DNA of 64,000 bases from Coemansia sp. RSA 487 (taxonomy: Eukaryota; Kickxellomycota; Kickxellomycetes; Kickxellales; Kickxellaceae), in contig JANBRJ010000010.1 of assembly GCA_027577595.1 (NCBI GenBank), forward strand, positions 186,001 to 250,000, given 5' to 3'. Every line of letters begins with the position of its first letter. Position 1 is the first letter of the stretch. Positions 30,905 through 39,929 of the stretch are shown piece by piece. The position numbers and the translations under genes are program-made. The notes below the pieces were generated by a model. The model was not told the DNA's origin and did no database searches. It saw only the letters and a list, made by a program, of their open reading frames with translations.

Positions 30905-33900
30905 TTAAAAGGAGTTTCGCCGAGTCAGCTTGTACGCTGCAGGCGCAGACGGTGGACGATCGTCGCTGGTGGTGTTGACAGCTTCTGTTTGCATAAATCG
31001 TGTTGTTTCGGATTGCCATTGGCTCAAGAGTCCCCTCTGCTGCCAGCATCGAGTCCACTCTCTAGAGTACTCGTATCCACGTTTGTGCAGCTCCTCGAAG
31101 CGTCCGAAATCCAATACACCAACATCCCGTGGCGGCACGCGAAGATAGACACAGCTATCTGCCATCTTTGCACTTTCAAGCTCCTTATCCGACGATGAAT
31201 ACGTAAGCCGCGACTGCACCTCTGAAAGCGTTGGGATCCAGTACGAGCGGAAGGGATTGAGGTGGTTGAGAAGCACCCAGAACCCAGACACAGATGCCCC
31301 GTATTTCACGGCGCTTGTGTCATTCTCGCCAGCAATGTCAACAGCAAAGATCATATCCGCCCCAAGCTCGTTCTTCATTATCCGGACTGGCAGATTGTCA
31401 AGGTACCCGCCATCCACAAGCATGTCCCCATTCTCGTCGCACAGGGGCGGAACAAAGCCGCTAAGCGACATGCTTGCGCGGATCGCTCGCCACAGCAGCC
31501 CTGTTGTATGCACTTCCGAGCGCGACTGAGTGATGTTTGCCGTTATGCAGTAAAAGGGGAGCCACATATCCTCAATCTCCACGTCCCTAAACACCTTCCA
31601 GATTGCTCTGTTAAACTCCCTGCCTGACGTGTACGCGAGAATCGGATACGTCACATCGAGCAGAAAGCGCCACATCGAGCTCATTCTCCGCGAAAACGCC
31701 TTCACTAGCCCGTGGATCGCCACAGAGTCGGGGTTTTGCGCATAGAGCCCCGACATGAGCGCCCCAATACTCGTTCCTCCAACCATGTCCACTGGGATCC
31801 CCGCCTCCTCAAACGCCTGCAGCACGCCCAGCAGCGCAATCCCGCGTGCACCGCCGCCGCTCATCACCACGCCAACAGATTTGCCGCACAGGTAGCGAGC
31901 AAGCCGCGCAAAGTCCGATCGCTGGCCTTGGTATGTCGTTGGCGTCAGCTGCTTGTCTCGCATCAATCGCTTGTAGTACTTTTCAAGACTGGTCTTGATC
32001 CGGCCAATTCGGTCTTGCGCTAGCACCGGAATCATCCGCCGCGACGACCGCCGGATAATGCGTGCAAAAAACAGCTGCGCACTTACAAGAATGCCGCCCA
32101 CCTGTCCGTAGCTACCCGTGTCGGACCCCAAGCTAATGTCCTCGTACCCCAGCGGCATCTGGATGTGGTGGTGCGCATGTACCCACGGTCGGCGCTTGAG
32201 CCACTCGCGCGTCAAGCCCATGGGACAGACGCGGTTCTCGTGAAGCAGCACAAGCTCTTTGCGCGCGGTTGTTTTCAACGTAAGCAGCAGCCGCTCAAAG
32301 TCGCCAACGTCAGGATCGCCATCGCCAAGCCCAACAAGAATAATAAAGTCGGAGTGTCGCACACAGTGTCTGGTCCACTGCGAGTTGATCCCCCCATCAG
32401 CCACATGCAGAAGCAGTCGGCAGCGCTGCTCGAGCTCCGCGATCCAGCTGGCAATCTTGAGGCGCGCAATGCGACTGAAAGCATGGCGTCCAAGCACTCT
32501 GCTCACGGCCGTGTGATCCAGCAGCGCAACATCGCCAGCAACGCTTTCCAGCGCCTCCTCCAGCTGCTCGGCAAACGCATGCACAGGAACGTCGCTACTG
32601 ACTGGGATAATCGCAATGCTCTTTAGGTTCTTGTTGTGGCTGCGAATGCCGCTCTCAAAGTCGGCTGGTCTTCTTTTGCTCAGTTTCTCCTCAATGAGCA
32701 GCCGCTGCTGCTGCTGCTGCATCGACTGCGCTGTGCGTATTGCCAAAGTCCGCGACAGGTGGAATGTCAGACTGGGCACCGTCTGCATAAGCGCTTTAAA
32801 AAGCGCTGTTGGAATTCGCACAAGCTCGGTATCGCGGATCGCATGGAGGTTGAATTTGCATGGCTGGCTCAGCAGAAGATTGGATTCGCCCACGGATTGG
32901 CCTTGACCATACTCAGCCAAAATGCTTACGCCTCCCTTTTCTCGTTCGATGAATGCGCGCAAACGGCCGCTAAGAACAACATAGACTGCATCGCTCATCT
33001 CGCCCTGACGGTATATCATCTGGCTAGCTTTGGCTTGCACCCACTCCAAAGCATAGTCGATGTTTAGGATGGCTGGTGGGAGCTGAGACGTAAGGCGGCG
33101 CGCCAAGGTCATCAGTATGATCGGATACCGCTCGCCAATCCGCTCAAGCGCCCAGCGAGAAATGAATCCAACAATCACGCTTCCTTTACTCTGAGCCGTA
33201 TAGACAGAAGCCATGTCTGTAAGCGCCGGCAAGTAGCCAACAAGATCGCCAGGACGCGAGTAATAGGGCCTGTGTGCATGGCTAGCCCCTGATCCAGAAT
33301 TGGTACTGTCCAGTCCTGCGGCGAAGCTGTTTGTGCCGTCTTTGGCACCATATTTTGTGCTTGGCGTGTCTTGATCGTCATTGCCTTTGTGTAGACTGGC
33401 GGCACGCGTATGGCTTTTTCTCCTAGCAGCAGCCTGTTTGCTGTTTCGGTTCTCAAGATTCGCACTCGCTCTCTCGGCAAGCCGCGTCATCTGCTGCGCA
33501 GCATCGCTGATACTTATAGACGCATCGCTATTGCCATTACTAGCACCACCATTTTTGCCCAATGTCGCTGCGCTTCCATCCTTTTCGATCCCCGTAAAGT
33601 CCTTAACCGAGTCTCTGTGGGTGATCTCTACCTTTCCATCCAAAAGTATGTACATTCCGTGCGGTCGCTGTCCTTGCTCAACAAGAACAAACTCATCTGG
33701 GAGTATGTAGAGCTCCAATTCGTCAACAAGAGAAGGAATCTCGGCTAAAGGCATTGGCGGAGTACCTCCAGGATTTCGTCTGCCATCTGGAACGTTAATC
33801 TGCTGTAGCAAAGGTAATAGGTGCTCGGTGCGAGGAAGCTTTCGGTGCACGCTCGATCTACGACTAGCGGATGCACTCGATGACGCGGACTGCGCACTGT

Positions 33901-36289
33901 ATCCTTTTGATGATGTACCATGCCTGTAATACTTTTCACCAAGACTGTGCGAATATCTACCGTCGGCTGAATGTGGGTTCAAGCCTAGAGAGTTGCACAT
34001 TTGATAAAGCACCGATTTACGCAGGCTTTCTAGTTCCTCTTCTTTTGGAACTACAGGACCCTGGGCGCTGTCGCTGTCAGAGCGGCGGTGTCTAGATGTA
34101 CTTAAATGAACATCATGCGTGGATATCTGGCTATCAATGCCCATCCTAGCACCATCTCCAAGACCAGTATCGAAATCTGGTGCAAGGACAGGAATTGCTG
34201 CTTGCCGCAAAGTCACCTTTCTGGCAACAGTTTGTAGATTCGAGTGAGTTATTTTCCACGACGCCTGAGGTGTATTTGCCGAATCCAAGCGAAGAGCATA
34301 GTTGGCTGCAGCAAAACTGGACGTTGGCGATGCTCTGTTCGAAAAGATCGATGCTTTACGATCAAACGTTGGCGACTGGGAAGTCTGGGTCTGATGCAAA
34401 TCCGCGCTATGCGATGCCTCGTATATCTTCTTGACGTCCTGTATCGTGACACTCTGTGCAAGGTCGCTGCTCAGTGGATATTTTGCAAGGTTGCTGATGG
34501 AATGCTCGATAGAAACAAGCTCATCCGGAAGGTCCAAGTAGTCGTAGAGTGTGGCGAATGTCACACGCTGCAGCCGCGTCAAAATGACCTGGAGAATGTG
34601 TGAAGCCGCCTGTGGATAGAGTCTAGTCACCCGTTGGAAGGCACTGGCTGGGATCATTGCCAATGTGGTGTCAGTTGTTGCTCGCGCCACGACGTTTGGT
34701 CGCAATGACCGAGATATGTCCGCTGCTTCTTGGCGTGTGTGTCCAAAAATGCCTCCTCCTCCGTTGGAAAGCGGTGGCTGCGCAGATTGGCCTTCGTCGT
34801 CAGGGTAGGCAAAAGCTTTGGTCTCATGGCTGGCGGATGGCGTTGATGAAAGCACTTGCTGGGCGATAAAAGTCTGTTGAGAGCCACGCGGGCTATTTGC
34901 GGCTTTGGCCTGACTATTGCCATGCACTGGCATGTGATGCACATCGTCCAAAGGAGCGTCCATCGAGTACTGCTGCCCATGATCCTGGGCGGTTGTTGGG
35001 GAAGGGGGGATTGAGGAAGTGGTAGCAGTCGAGGAGGCACCAGTCAAGGGATTGAATGCATGGCGCTCACTGAATCCAGGTCTTAAAGGCACACCCTCAG
35101 TAAATAGACTGAGGATCGAGAAAAGGCTGGACAGAACGTCTCCCGGCCCAACGACGTTAAGCAGAATTGCCGAAGAGACTGCTGCTCCTGTCGACCCGGT
35201 CGATGGTGATGACGGAATCTGATGCAAGTACTGTGCTGACCTTGACACGCTTCTTGACCGATCCACAGGCTGGCTATCCACAGATTGCGCACTATCTATA
35301 TCTGACGAATATCCATGCCCGCCTTCGTCATATATCTCAGCCCAGCCATCAGCACCTGATGCGCCAGCTTCGCTTTCAACACCAGATGGAAATTGTCCTG
35401 ATGGCACAGCAGCAGTGCTGTCTGCCAAGTATATCTGAACCTGACCGTCTATTACAACATAAAAGTTCTGGTCATCGCGGTCTTCCTCGCTGTCAAACAT
35501 CCGCTCACCAGCCAAAAGGCGCCGTGTTTGTAGTTGGCGAGAGAATTCGTGAAAGACAGGTTCTTCAATGTAACCGAATATGCTGATACTCTTCATAAAC
35601 ATGCTTAAAAAGTCTGCAGGGAATCCGATACCTGTCAGACTAGCAGTGGCAGGCTCCGCAGCCCTTTTGTTGCGACTCATGTTGGAATAAGTGCCTCTAG
35701 CTTCCAGCGAATCCATGTAACTAGTACCATCAGTATCTTCCATATGCGTGGCATCAGGATGAAGATCGAATCCCGATGAGTCCTGGCGATTGAGGACTTT
35801 GTTGCTGCGTTTTGGATCCGAGGCGGGTGATTTTTTCGGCGCCGCATAAAAGTAACGAAAATAGTAAAGCCCGCATGTAACTCCGACCAGGCCGACGCAT
35901 ATGGCTGCCCGTATTGAGGTCGTTGTGTACATCAGGACGTGGATAACGAACGTAAACAGGGGTACAAGCACATCAAAGATAAGGAACCCTACGATCACGG
36001 CCGTCGAAACTAGGGTCGAGAAAAGTATCGAAAATACACGGTATGCAAAGCTGTGACGCACGGTTGCGTCTACCTGTTTTAAATCACTTGCTTCATCTTG
36101 CAAGTGGGAGGGTTCTAGCAAGTAGCAGCCAGATGGATTGTTGGAGCCTATGCATTCTGGTACAGCTGTGTGTGTCGACAAGGCGGTGGCTGCAACGAAC
36201 GCTGCCCCGCAGGCCACCAGCAGTATTGACACGGCAAAAATGCTCAGTGGGTATCCCCGGCGCAGGGACGGAAGGCGGTGGAATACCAT
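30905..36289 (-). CDS. NTE1: Lysophospholipase NTE1 (neuropathy target esterase family)
   Basis: A 1794-residue ER/lipid-droplet serine esterase that deacylates phosphatidylcholine to glycerophosphocholine. Seen: N-terminal hydrophobic segments (about 13-35 and 85-135) for membrane anchoring, and three cyclic-nucleotide-binding-like modules near residues 260, 860 (PHGMYILLDGKVEI) and 1090 (SDAVYVVLSGRLRAFIER). A C-terminal patatin domain follows with the oxyanion motif GGGARGIALLG, nucleophile Ser1507 in GGTSIGALMSG and catalytic Asp1626 in LVDGGYLDNLP. Long Ser/Gly-rich disordered inserts separate the first two modules. The ATG at 36289 is the first in frame; a TATATATA string directly overlaps it, so an upstream exon cannot be excluded. 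No intron is needed within the frame. Confidence 0.95.
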   Translation of the reverse strand: MVFHRLPSLRRGYPLSIFAVSILLVACGAAFVAATALSTHTAVPECIGSNNPSGCYLLEPSHLQDEASDLKQVDATVRHSFAYRVFSILFSTLVSTAVIVGFLIFDVLVPLFTFVIHVLMYTTTSIRAAICVGLVGVTCGLYYFRYFYAAPKKSPASDPKRSNKVLNRQDSSGFDLHPDATHMEDTDGTSYMDSLEARGTYSNMSRNKRAAEPATASLTGIGFPADFLSMFMKSISIFGYIEEPVFHEFSRQLQTRRLLAGERMFDSEEDRDDQNFYVVIDGQVQIYLADSTAAVPSGQFPSGVESEAGASGADGWAEIYDEGGHGYSSDIDSAQSVDSQPVDRSRSVSRSAQYLHQIPSSPSTGSTGAAVSSAILLNVVGPGDVLSSLFSILSLFTEGVPLRPGFSERHAFNPLTGASSTATTSSIPPSPTTAQDHGQQYSMDAPLDDVHHMPVHGNSQAKAANSPRGSQQTFIAQQVLSSTPSASHETKAFAYPDDEGQSAQPPLSNGGGGIFGHTRQEAADISRSLRPNVVARATTDTTLAMIPASAFQRVTRLYPQAASHILQVILTRLQRVTFATLYDYLDLPDELVSIEHSISNLAKYPLSSDLAQSVTIQDVKKIYEASHSADLHQTQTSQSPTFDRKASIFSNRASPTSSFAAANYALRLDSANTPQASWKITHSNLQTVARKVTLRQAAIPVLAPDFDTGLGDGARMGIDSQISTHDVHLSTSRHRRSDSDSAQGPVVPKEEELESLRKSVLYQMCNSLGLNPHSADGRYSHSLGEKYYRHGTSSKGYSAQSASSSASASRRSSVHRKLPRTEHLLPLLQQINVPDGRRNPGGTPPMPLAEIPSLVDELELYILPDEFVLVEQGQRPHGMYILLDGKVEITHRDSVKDFTGIEKDGSAATLGKNGGASNGNSDASISISDAAQQMTRLAERASANLENRNSKQAAARRKSHTRAASLHKGNDDQDTPSTKYGAKDGTNSFAAGLDSTNSGSGASHAHRPYYSRPGDLVGYLPALTDMASVYTAQSKGSVIVGFISRWALERIGERYPIILMTLARRLTSQLPPAILNIDYALEWVQAKASQMIYRQGEMSDAVYVVLSGRLRAFIEREKGGVSILAEYGQGQSVGESNLLLSQPCKFNLHAIRDTELVRIPTALFKALMQTVPSLTFHLSRTLAIRTAQSMQQQQQRLLIEEKLSKRRPADFESGIRSHNKNLKSIAIIPVSSDVPVHAFAEQLEEALESVAGDVALLDHTAVSRVLGRHAFSRIARLKIASWIAELEQRCRLLLHVADGGINSQWTRHCVRHSDFIILVGLGDGDPDVGDFERLLLTLKTTARKELVLLHENRVCPMGLTREWLKRRPWVHAHHHIQMPLGYEDISLGSDTGSYGQVGGILVSAQLFFARIIRRSSRRMIPVLAQDRIGRIKTSLEKYYKRLMRDKQLTPTTYQGQRSDFARLARYLCGKSVGVVMSGGGARGIALLGVLQAFEEAGIPVDMVGGTSIGALMSGLYAQNPDSVAIHGLVKAFSRRMSSMWRFLLDVTYPILAYTSGREFNRAIWKVFRDVEIEDMWLPFYCITANITQSRSEVHTTGLLWRAIRASMSLSGFVPPLCDENGDMLVDGGYLDNLPVRIMKNELGADMIFAVDIAGENDTSAVKYGASVSGFWVLLNHLNPFRSYWIPTLSEVQSRLTYSSSDKELESAKMADSCVYLRVPPRDVGVLDFGRFEELHKRGYEYSREWTRCWQQRGLLSQWQSETTRFMQTEAVNTTSDDRPPSAPAAYKLTRRNSF

Positions 36290-36685
36290 ATATATACCAC
36301 ACGCTTTGTCGTAGGAACGGGAAACAAAGTACAATTGATGGGGTAGAAAGAAAAAGTAAAGTACAAACAAAAAGCAGATATAAAGGAGATAAAGAAAGGA
36401 GCAGGTTAGAAAAAAGGTATGCTGTTCTTTAATGTGCCAGTGTTTTTGGTGTGAAGGAAAAGAGGGTTTAAGAAAATAAATGTTTGTGGAGAACAGAGGA
36501 AAAAAGATGGAGACAGACAAGCATATATTTATATCCTGCCATCTTTTTGAATCATCACAAGCTTTAATGCATCAAGGAACATTTCATGCTGCCATTTTCG
36601 ATCAGCAAAGTCACTTTCTCAAATGTCCATACAACACTTGATTACAGCCTTAAAGCCTAAAAAATTATTTAGCTAGATACTGAGT
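36290..36685. promoter_or_regulatory. NTE1 upstream region
   Basis: About 400 bp between the NTE1 start and the RFC stop, both on the minus strand. It must hold the NTE1 promoter and 5' UTR, and possibly an upstream exon because the NTE1 frame stays open without an ATG to 36520. Confidence 0.4.
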
Positions 36686-37699
36686 CTAAACACTAAACGC
36701 CTTTTCGGGCAACGCAAGCTTGCTCAGGCGCGCAGCAAGGCCCTGGAGTTGGACCAGGGTTTGCAGCCCATCGACGATACGCATATGAGTGACACCGATC
36801 TCTCGAACAAACTTGAGCTTTTTGTCCTCATCGAGCTCGTCATAGATCTTGACAACACGGAACACAGACGTGATGATATCGACTGCCGAGTATCCCTGAG
36901 ACCACAGCAAGCTGATGCAGGCGACAGCGTCATCAACCTCGCCCTTGCTGCAACTGGCAAGCATCTTGCGGATGACGACTGGGTGCGGCTGGTCGCACAC
37001 GCGGAAGACGTTGTCAGGCGAGACAAGCCCAAAGCCACTGGCCGTCGACTGCAGGTTGTTTATGGCCTGGCGCATATCGCCGTCGGCCGAAAAGGCAACG
37101 GCCTCAAGCCCCTCGGGTGTGTACTCGACCGACTCGAAGCGGCAGATCTCGACGAGTCTGCGTAGAACCTGGTCGTTTTGCAGTTTTCCAAAGCGCAGGA
37201 TCGCGCAGCGGCTCTGGATGGGCTCAATGATCTTATCCGACAGGTTGCACGCCAGCGCAAAGCGTGTGGTGTTTGAGTATATTTCCATCGTCCGGCGCAG
37301 TGCTTGCTGCGCTCCCGGAGTCATGCTGTCGGCCTCGTCGAGGATGATGATCTTGTGCCGCCCGGATGGCAAGTTGACCTTCTTTTGCGCAAAGGACTTG
37401 ATGCGGTTGCGCACCACCTCGATGCCTCGGTCGTCCGACGCGTTCAGTTCCAACACGGCTTCTTTGTACGTCGGCCCCAGAAGCTTGTGCGCCAGACACA
37501 GGATACTCGTTGTCTTGCCGATTCCCGGCGCTCCAGCAAGGATGATATTTGGTATGTTTCCGCTCATTGCGATCACATTGAGTCGGTCGACTGTCTCCTG
37601 ATTCCCGACAACGTCCTTCAGCTCTGTCGGCCGGTACTTTTCTACCCACGGAAGCGAGCTGTCGCTGCTAGAAGCTGATTTCGACGTCGACGAAGCCAT
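36686..37699 (-). CDS. RFC4: Replication factor C small subunit (human RFC2 / yeast Rfc4)
   Basis: A 337-residue AAA+ clamp-loader subunit that helps load PCNA during replication. Walker A is GAPGIGKT at 56-63, Walker B is LDEAD ending at 124, sensor 1 lies around ALACNLS, and the arginine-finger SRC motif is at 163-165 ([10 protein letters not shown]). The N-terminal RFC box [18 protein letters not shown] is intact. [21 protein letters not shown] closely follows the RFC2/Rfc4 branch rather than RFC3/5. It lies 230 bp from the next gene upstream, p27-domain protein. Single exon, ATG at 37699. Confidence 0.94.
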   Translation of the reverse strand: MASSTSKSASSSDSSLPWVEKYRPTELKDVVGNQETVDRLNVIAMSGNIPNIILAGAPGIGKTTSILCLAHKLLGPTYKEAVLELNASDDRGIEVVRNRIKSFAQKKVNLPSGRHKIIILDEADSMTPGAQQALRRTMEIYSNTTRFALACNLSDKIIEPIQSRCAILRFGKLQNDQVLRRLVEICRFESVEYTPEGLEAVAFSADGDMRQAINNLQSTASGFGLVSPDNVFRVCDQPHPVVIRKMLASCSKGEVDDAVACISLLWSQGYSAVDIITSVFRVVKIYDELDEDKKLKFVREIGVTHMRIVDGLQTLVQLQGLAARLSKLALPEKAFSV

Positions 37700-37929
37700 T
37701 GTTTATAATTATTGCTTTTGTGTGTTGCTGTAAGGAGACTTTTGTGTTTTGTAATTTCGTGTTTGAGAGATAAAGAGTAAATACTTTGGTGACCAAGAAA
37801 GAAGAAAGTGTTTAACGTGCTTGATTTATTGTCAATATAATCACAAAAAATTAGTGTAGCTGCGCAAAAACTAGCAAAAAAAATAGGGCTGGTCATTTTT
37901 CCCCCAAGAATAAACGTATTATGCTTTTG

Positions 37930-38841
37930 TTAATTCGAAAGCCTTTGGCATTTGCTGATGGCTTTTGCGCACGACGAGATAGCCTTGGATATGCGAACAA
38001 TATCCTTTGGACACGTTGTTTCCAAAAGTCGGGCAGAGAGATCAGCGATCTTCTCATTCAGCGCATCGATTGCCTCCTGAACCGCCGATGAGGAGACGAC
38101 GGTGCTTTCGGTAGCGCGTTTCTGTGGCTGCTGCTTCTGACTCTTGCTTACCGTTGTTGTTGTCTCTGGCTCTTGTATTACTAAAGCGTCCTTCTTGGGC
38201 TTTGCAGATACTGGCGCTTTGGTGACTGCCTGCGAGGTGGAGGCGACGGCAGCAGGAGCTTCAGATGGTTGGCTTTGGTCTATAGCTCCGTATTTTTTGA
38301 TATAGTGGTTTTCGTACATGTAGCGCTGCTCGCAAATCACACAGAACTGCACCCGGTCCCTGTCTTCAACTAGCGGAACGCTGTAGCATTGTTTGTTAGG
38401 ACACGGCCGGTCAATCATCTTCCACCCTTGCAAAAGTCGCTTGGCAATAAGGTGGCTCGCTCGATCGCTCTGCTCACGTCTTTCTCTGCGCAGCCGTGCC
38501 TCCTCCTCCTCATCGTCTTTGTCAGCCGTAGATGATGCGTAGTTGGAAAGAGCTGGTGGCTTTTCTGCCTCGGTGCTCATCTTTTCGTCAGTTTTGCACG
38601 TAGCATCACTGTCTTTGGCAGACTCTGTATTTGCGGCACTAGCCTTGATCTCTCCCTCCGTCATCTCGTCGGGGAACAGCTCTTTAGCGTCATGCCACAC
38701 GCACTTGGTGTCACCTGTTGCTGGGTTACGCATAAGCGGCGAGCAGCATCCGTCAACGGAACACAGGTCGGCAAGCATTGGCCAGCGCTTCAACATCAGC
38801 TTGGACATGCGCCCGGTTACTATATCAAGTCTCGAGCTCAT
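37930..38841 (-). CDS. ZNRD2/SSSCA1 (Auto_anti-p27)-like protein with two zinc-binding modules
   Basis: A 303-residue protein with two copies of the p27 autoantigen motif, a small zinc ribbon-like fold with paired Cys. Module 1 (about 18-52) has DLCSVDGCCSPLMR and TKCVWHD. Module 2 (about 130-175) has RPCPNKQCYSVPLV and FCVICEQRYMYE. Each is preceded by the typical LL..WpML/LLQGWKM helix. An acidic/basic charged linker separates them and a Lys/Gln-rich linker leads to a C-terminal helix (AIDALNEKIADLSARLLE). Human ZNRD2 has one module and is linked to centromere/tankyrase biology; the fungal function is unknown. Intact, single exon. Confidence 0.8.
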   Translation of the reverse strand: MSSRLDIVTGRMSKLMLKRWPMLADLCSVDGCCSPLMRNPATGDTKCVWHDAKELFPDEMTEGEIKASAANTESAKDSDATCKTDEKMSTEAEKPPALSNYASSTADKDDEEEEARLRRERREQSDRASHLIAKRLLQGWKMIDRPCPNKQCYSVPLVEDRDRVQFCVICEQRYMYENHYIKKYGAIDQSQPSEAPAAVASTSQAVTKAPVSAKPKKDALVIQEPETTTTVSKSQKQQPQKRATESTVVSSSAVQEAIDALNEKIADLSARLLETTCPKDIVRISKAISSCAKAISKCQRLSN

Positions 38842-39075
38842 CTTCGTAGTTTGCGATAGAATAGCAGTAGAAACAATATTAGTGTATAAAATGCAACGAA
38901 GAAAAGAAGAAAAAAAGGAAGTGTATTTTTTTTGAACTCTGCAAGTTTTCTGCCCCTTTTTTTCCGGCTTGATTTGATGTCAAGAGCAAATCAAAAAACC
39001 AGCGAAAGTGACAGCATCGTTGCTCAGCAAATGAATGGAGAACACGCAGAGAGGATTCAGCAACAGATAAATAAA

Positions 39076-39678
39076 CTAGATATCAGACGCCACAGGCGGC
39101 CGCACCTCGCGATTTTCAATCATTCGGCTACAGAGCCAGTCGACCGCCATATGCACGCCAGCGCCATCCACTGCTGACGACCCCATCACCCGCACTTCGC
39201 GGCCATCCATACAGTCTGCTAGTCCATTGATCATTTCCTTTATCTGTGCCAATGGCTCAACATTGCTCAGATCCTGCTTGTTTGCAAGGACCAGCAATGG
39301 CACGCCACTGAGCTCCTCCACACGCACTAGCTCCAGAAGAATATTTCTAGCCTCATCCAGCCTTTCGGTGCGCTCCGAGTCTAATACAAAGAGAATCGCA
39401 TGGCAATCCTCAAAGTATGCTTCCCAAATACTTCGTAGCTCCTGCTGTCCGCCGAGGTCCATGAACTTTATTAACACCCGCTTCATATGAACCTTGCCAA
39501 TATTCACGCCAATAGTTGGCTGGATCTTCTCCATGTCCATACTTGGGACCCCAGTGAATGTGCTCTTTATTCTTTCCAGCATCGCGGTCTTGCCTGCGCC
39601 ATCTGGCCCAAGCATTAATACGTTGTACTCGTCCAGCCGCGTAAAGTACTTGTATGCTCCGGCCACCAGTGTAAACAT
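39076..39678 (-). CDS. ARL3: ARFRP1/Arl3-type small GTPase
   Basis: A 200-residue Arf-like GTPase acting at the trans-Golgi, where yeast Arl3 (human ARFRP1) recruits Arl1 and golgins. P-loop GPDGAGKT at 24-31, switch 2 DLGGQ at 74-78, NKQD at 133-136 and a final SSAVDGAGV (G5-like) are all present. The N-terminus MFTLVAGAYKYF has no Gly2, so it cannot be myristoylated; ARFRP1/Arl3 are instead N-acetylated by NatC through exactly such Met-Phe starts. Insertions in switch 1 (MDMEKIQPTIGVNIG) are like ARFRP1. Single exon; stop overlaps nothing. Confidence 0.9.
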   Translation of the reverse strand: MFTLVAGAYKYFTRLDEYNVLMLGPDGAGKTAMLERIKSTFTGVPSMDMEKIQPTIGVNIGKVHMKRVLIKFMDLGGQQELRSIWEAYFEDCHAILFVLDSERTERLDEARNILLELVRVEELSGVPLLVLANKQDLSNVEPLAQIKEMINGLADCMDGREVRVMGSSAVDGAGVHMAVDWLCSRMIENREVRPPVASDI

Positions 39679-39929
39679 TATGTCGCTTGGGGGGATATTT
39701 TGGTAGGCACGACTGAGTTTATATGAAGTTCCTTCTCATTTACCCATCTCAATCAAAATGCACAAAACGCAAGAGTAAAAAAAAGAATAAAGAGAAAGAT
39801 GCAAAAACAAGTAATGCGGAAAAGAAAAAGATGGCGCTTCAAGTCCCGATGATCGGGAGTCCTTTCTACTGCCAAACCATTGATGAAAGAAATGTCATTT
39901 TATAAGAAAAAAGAAGCTCCAAAAAGTCT

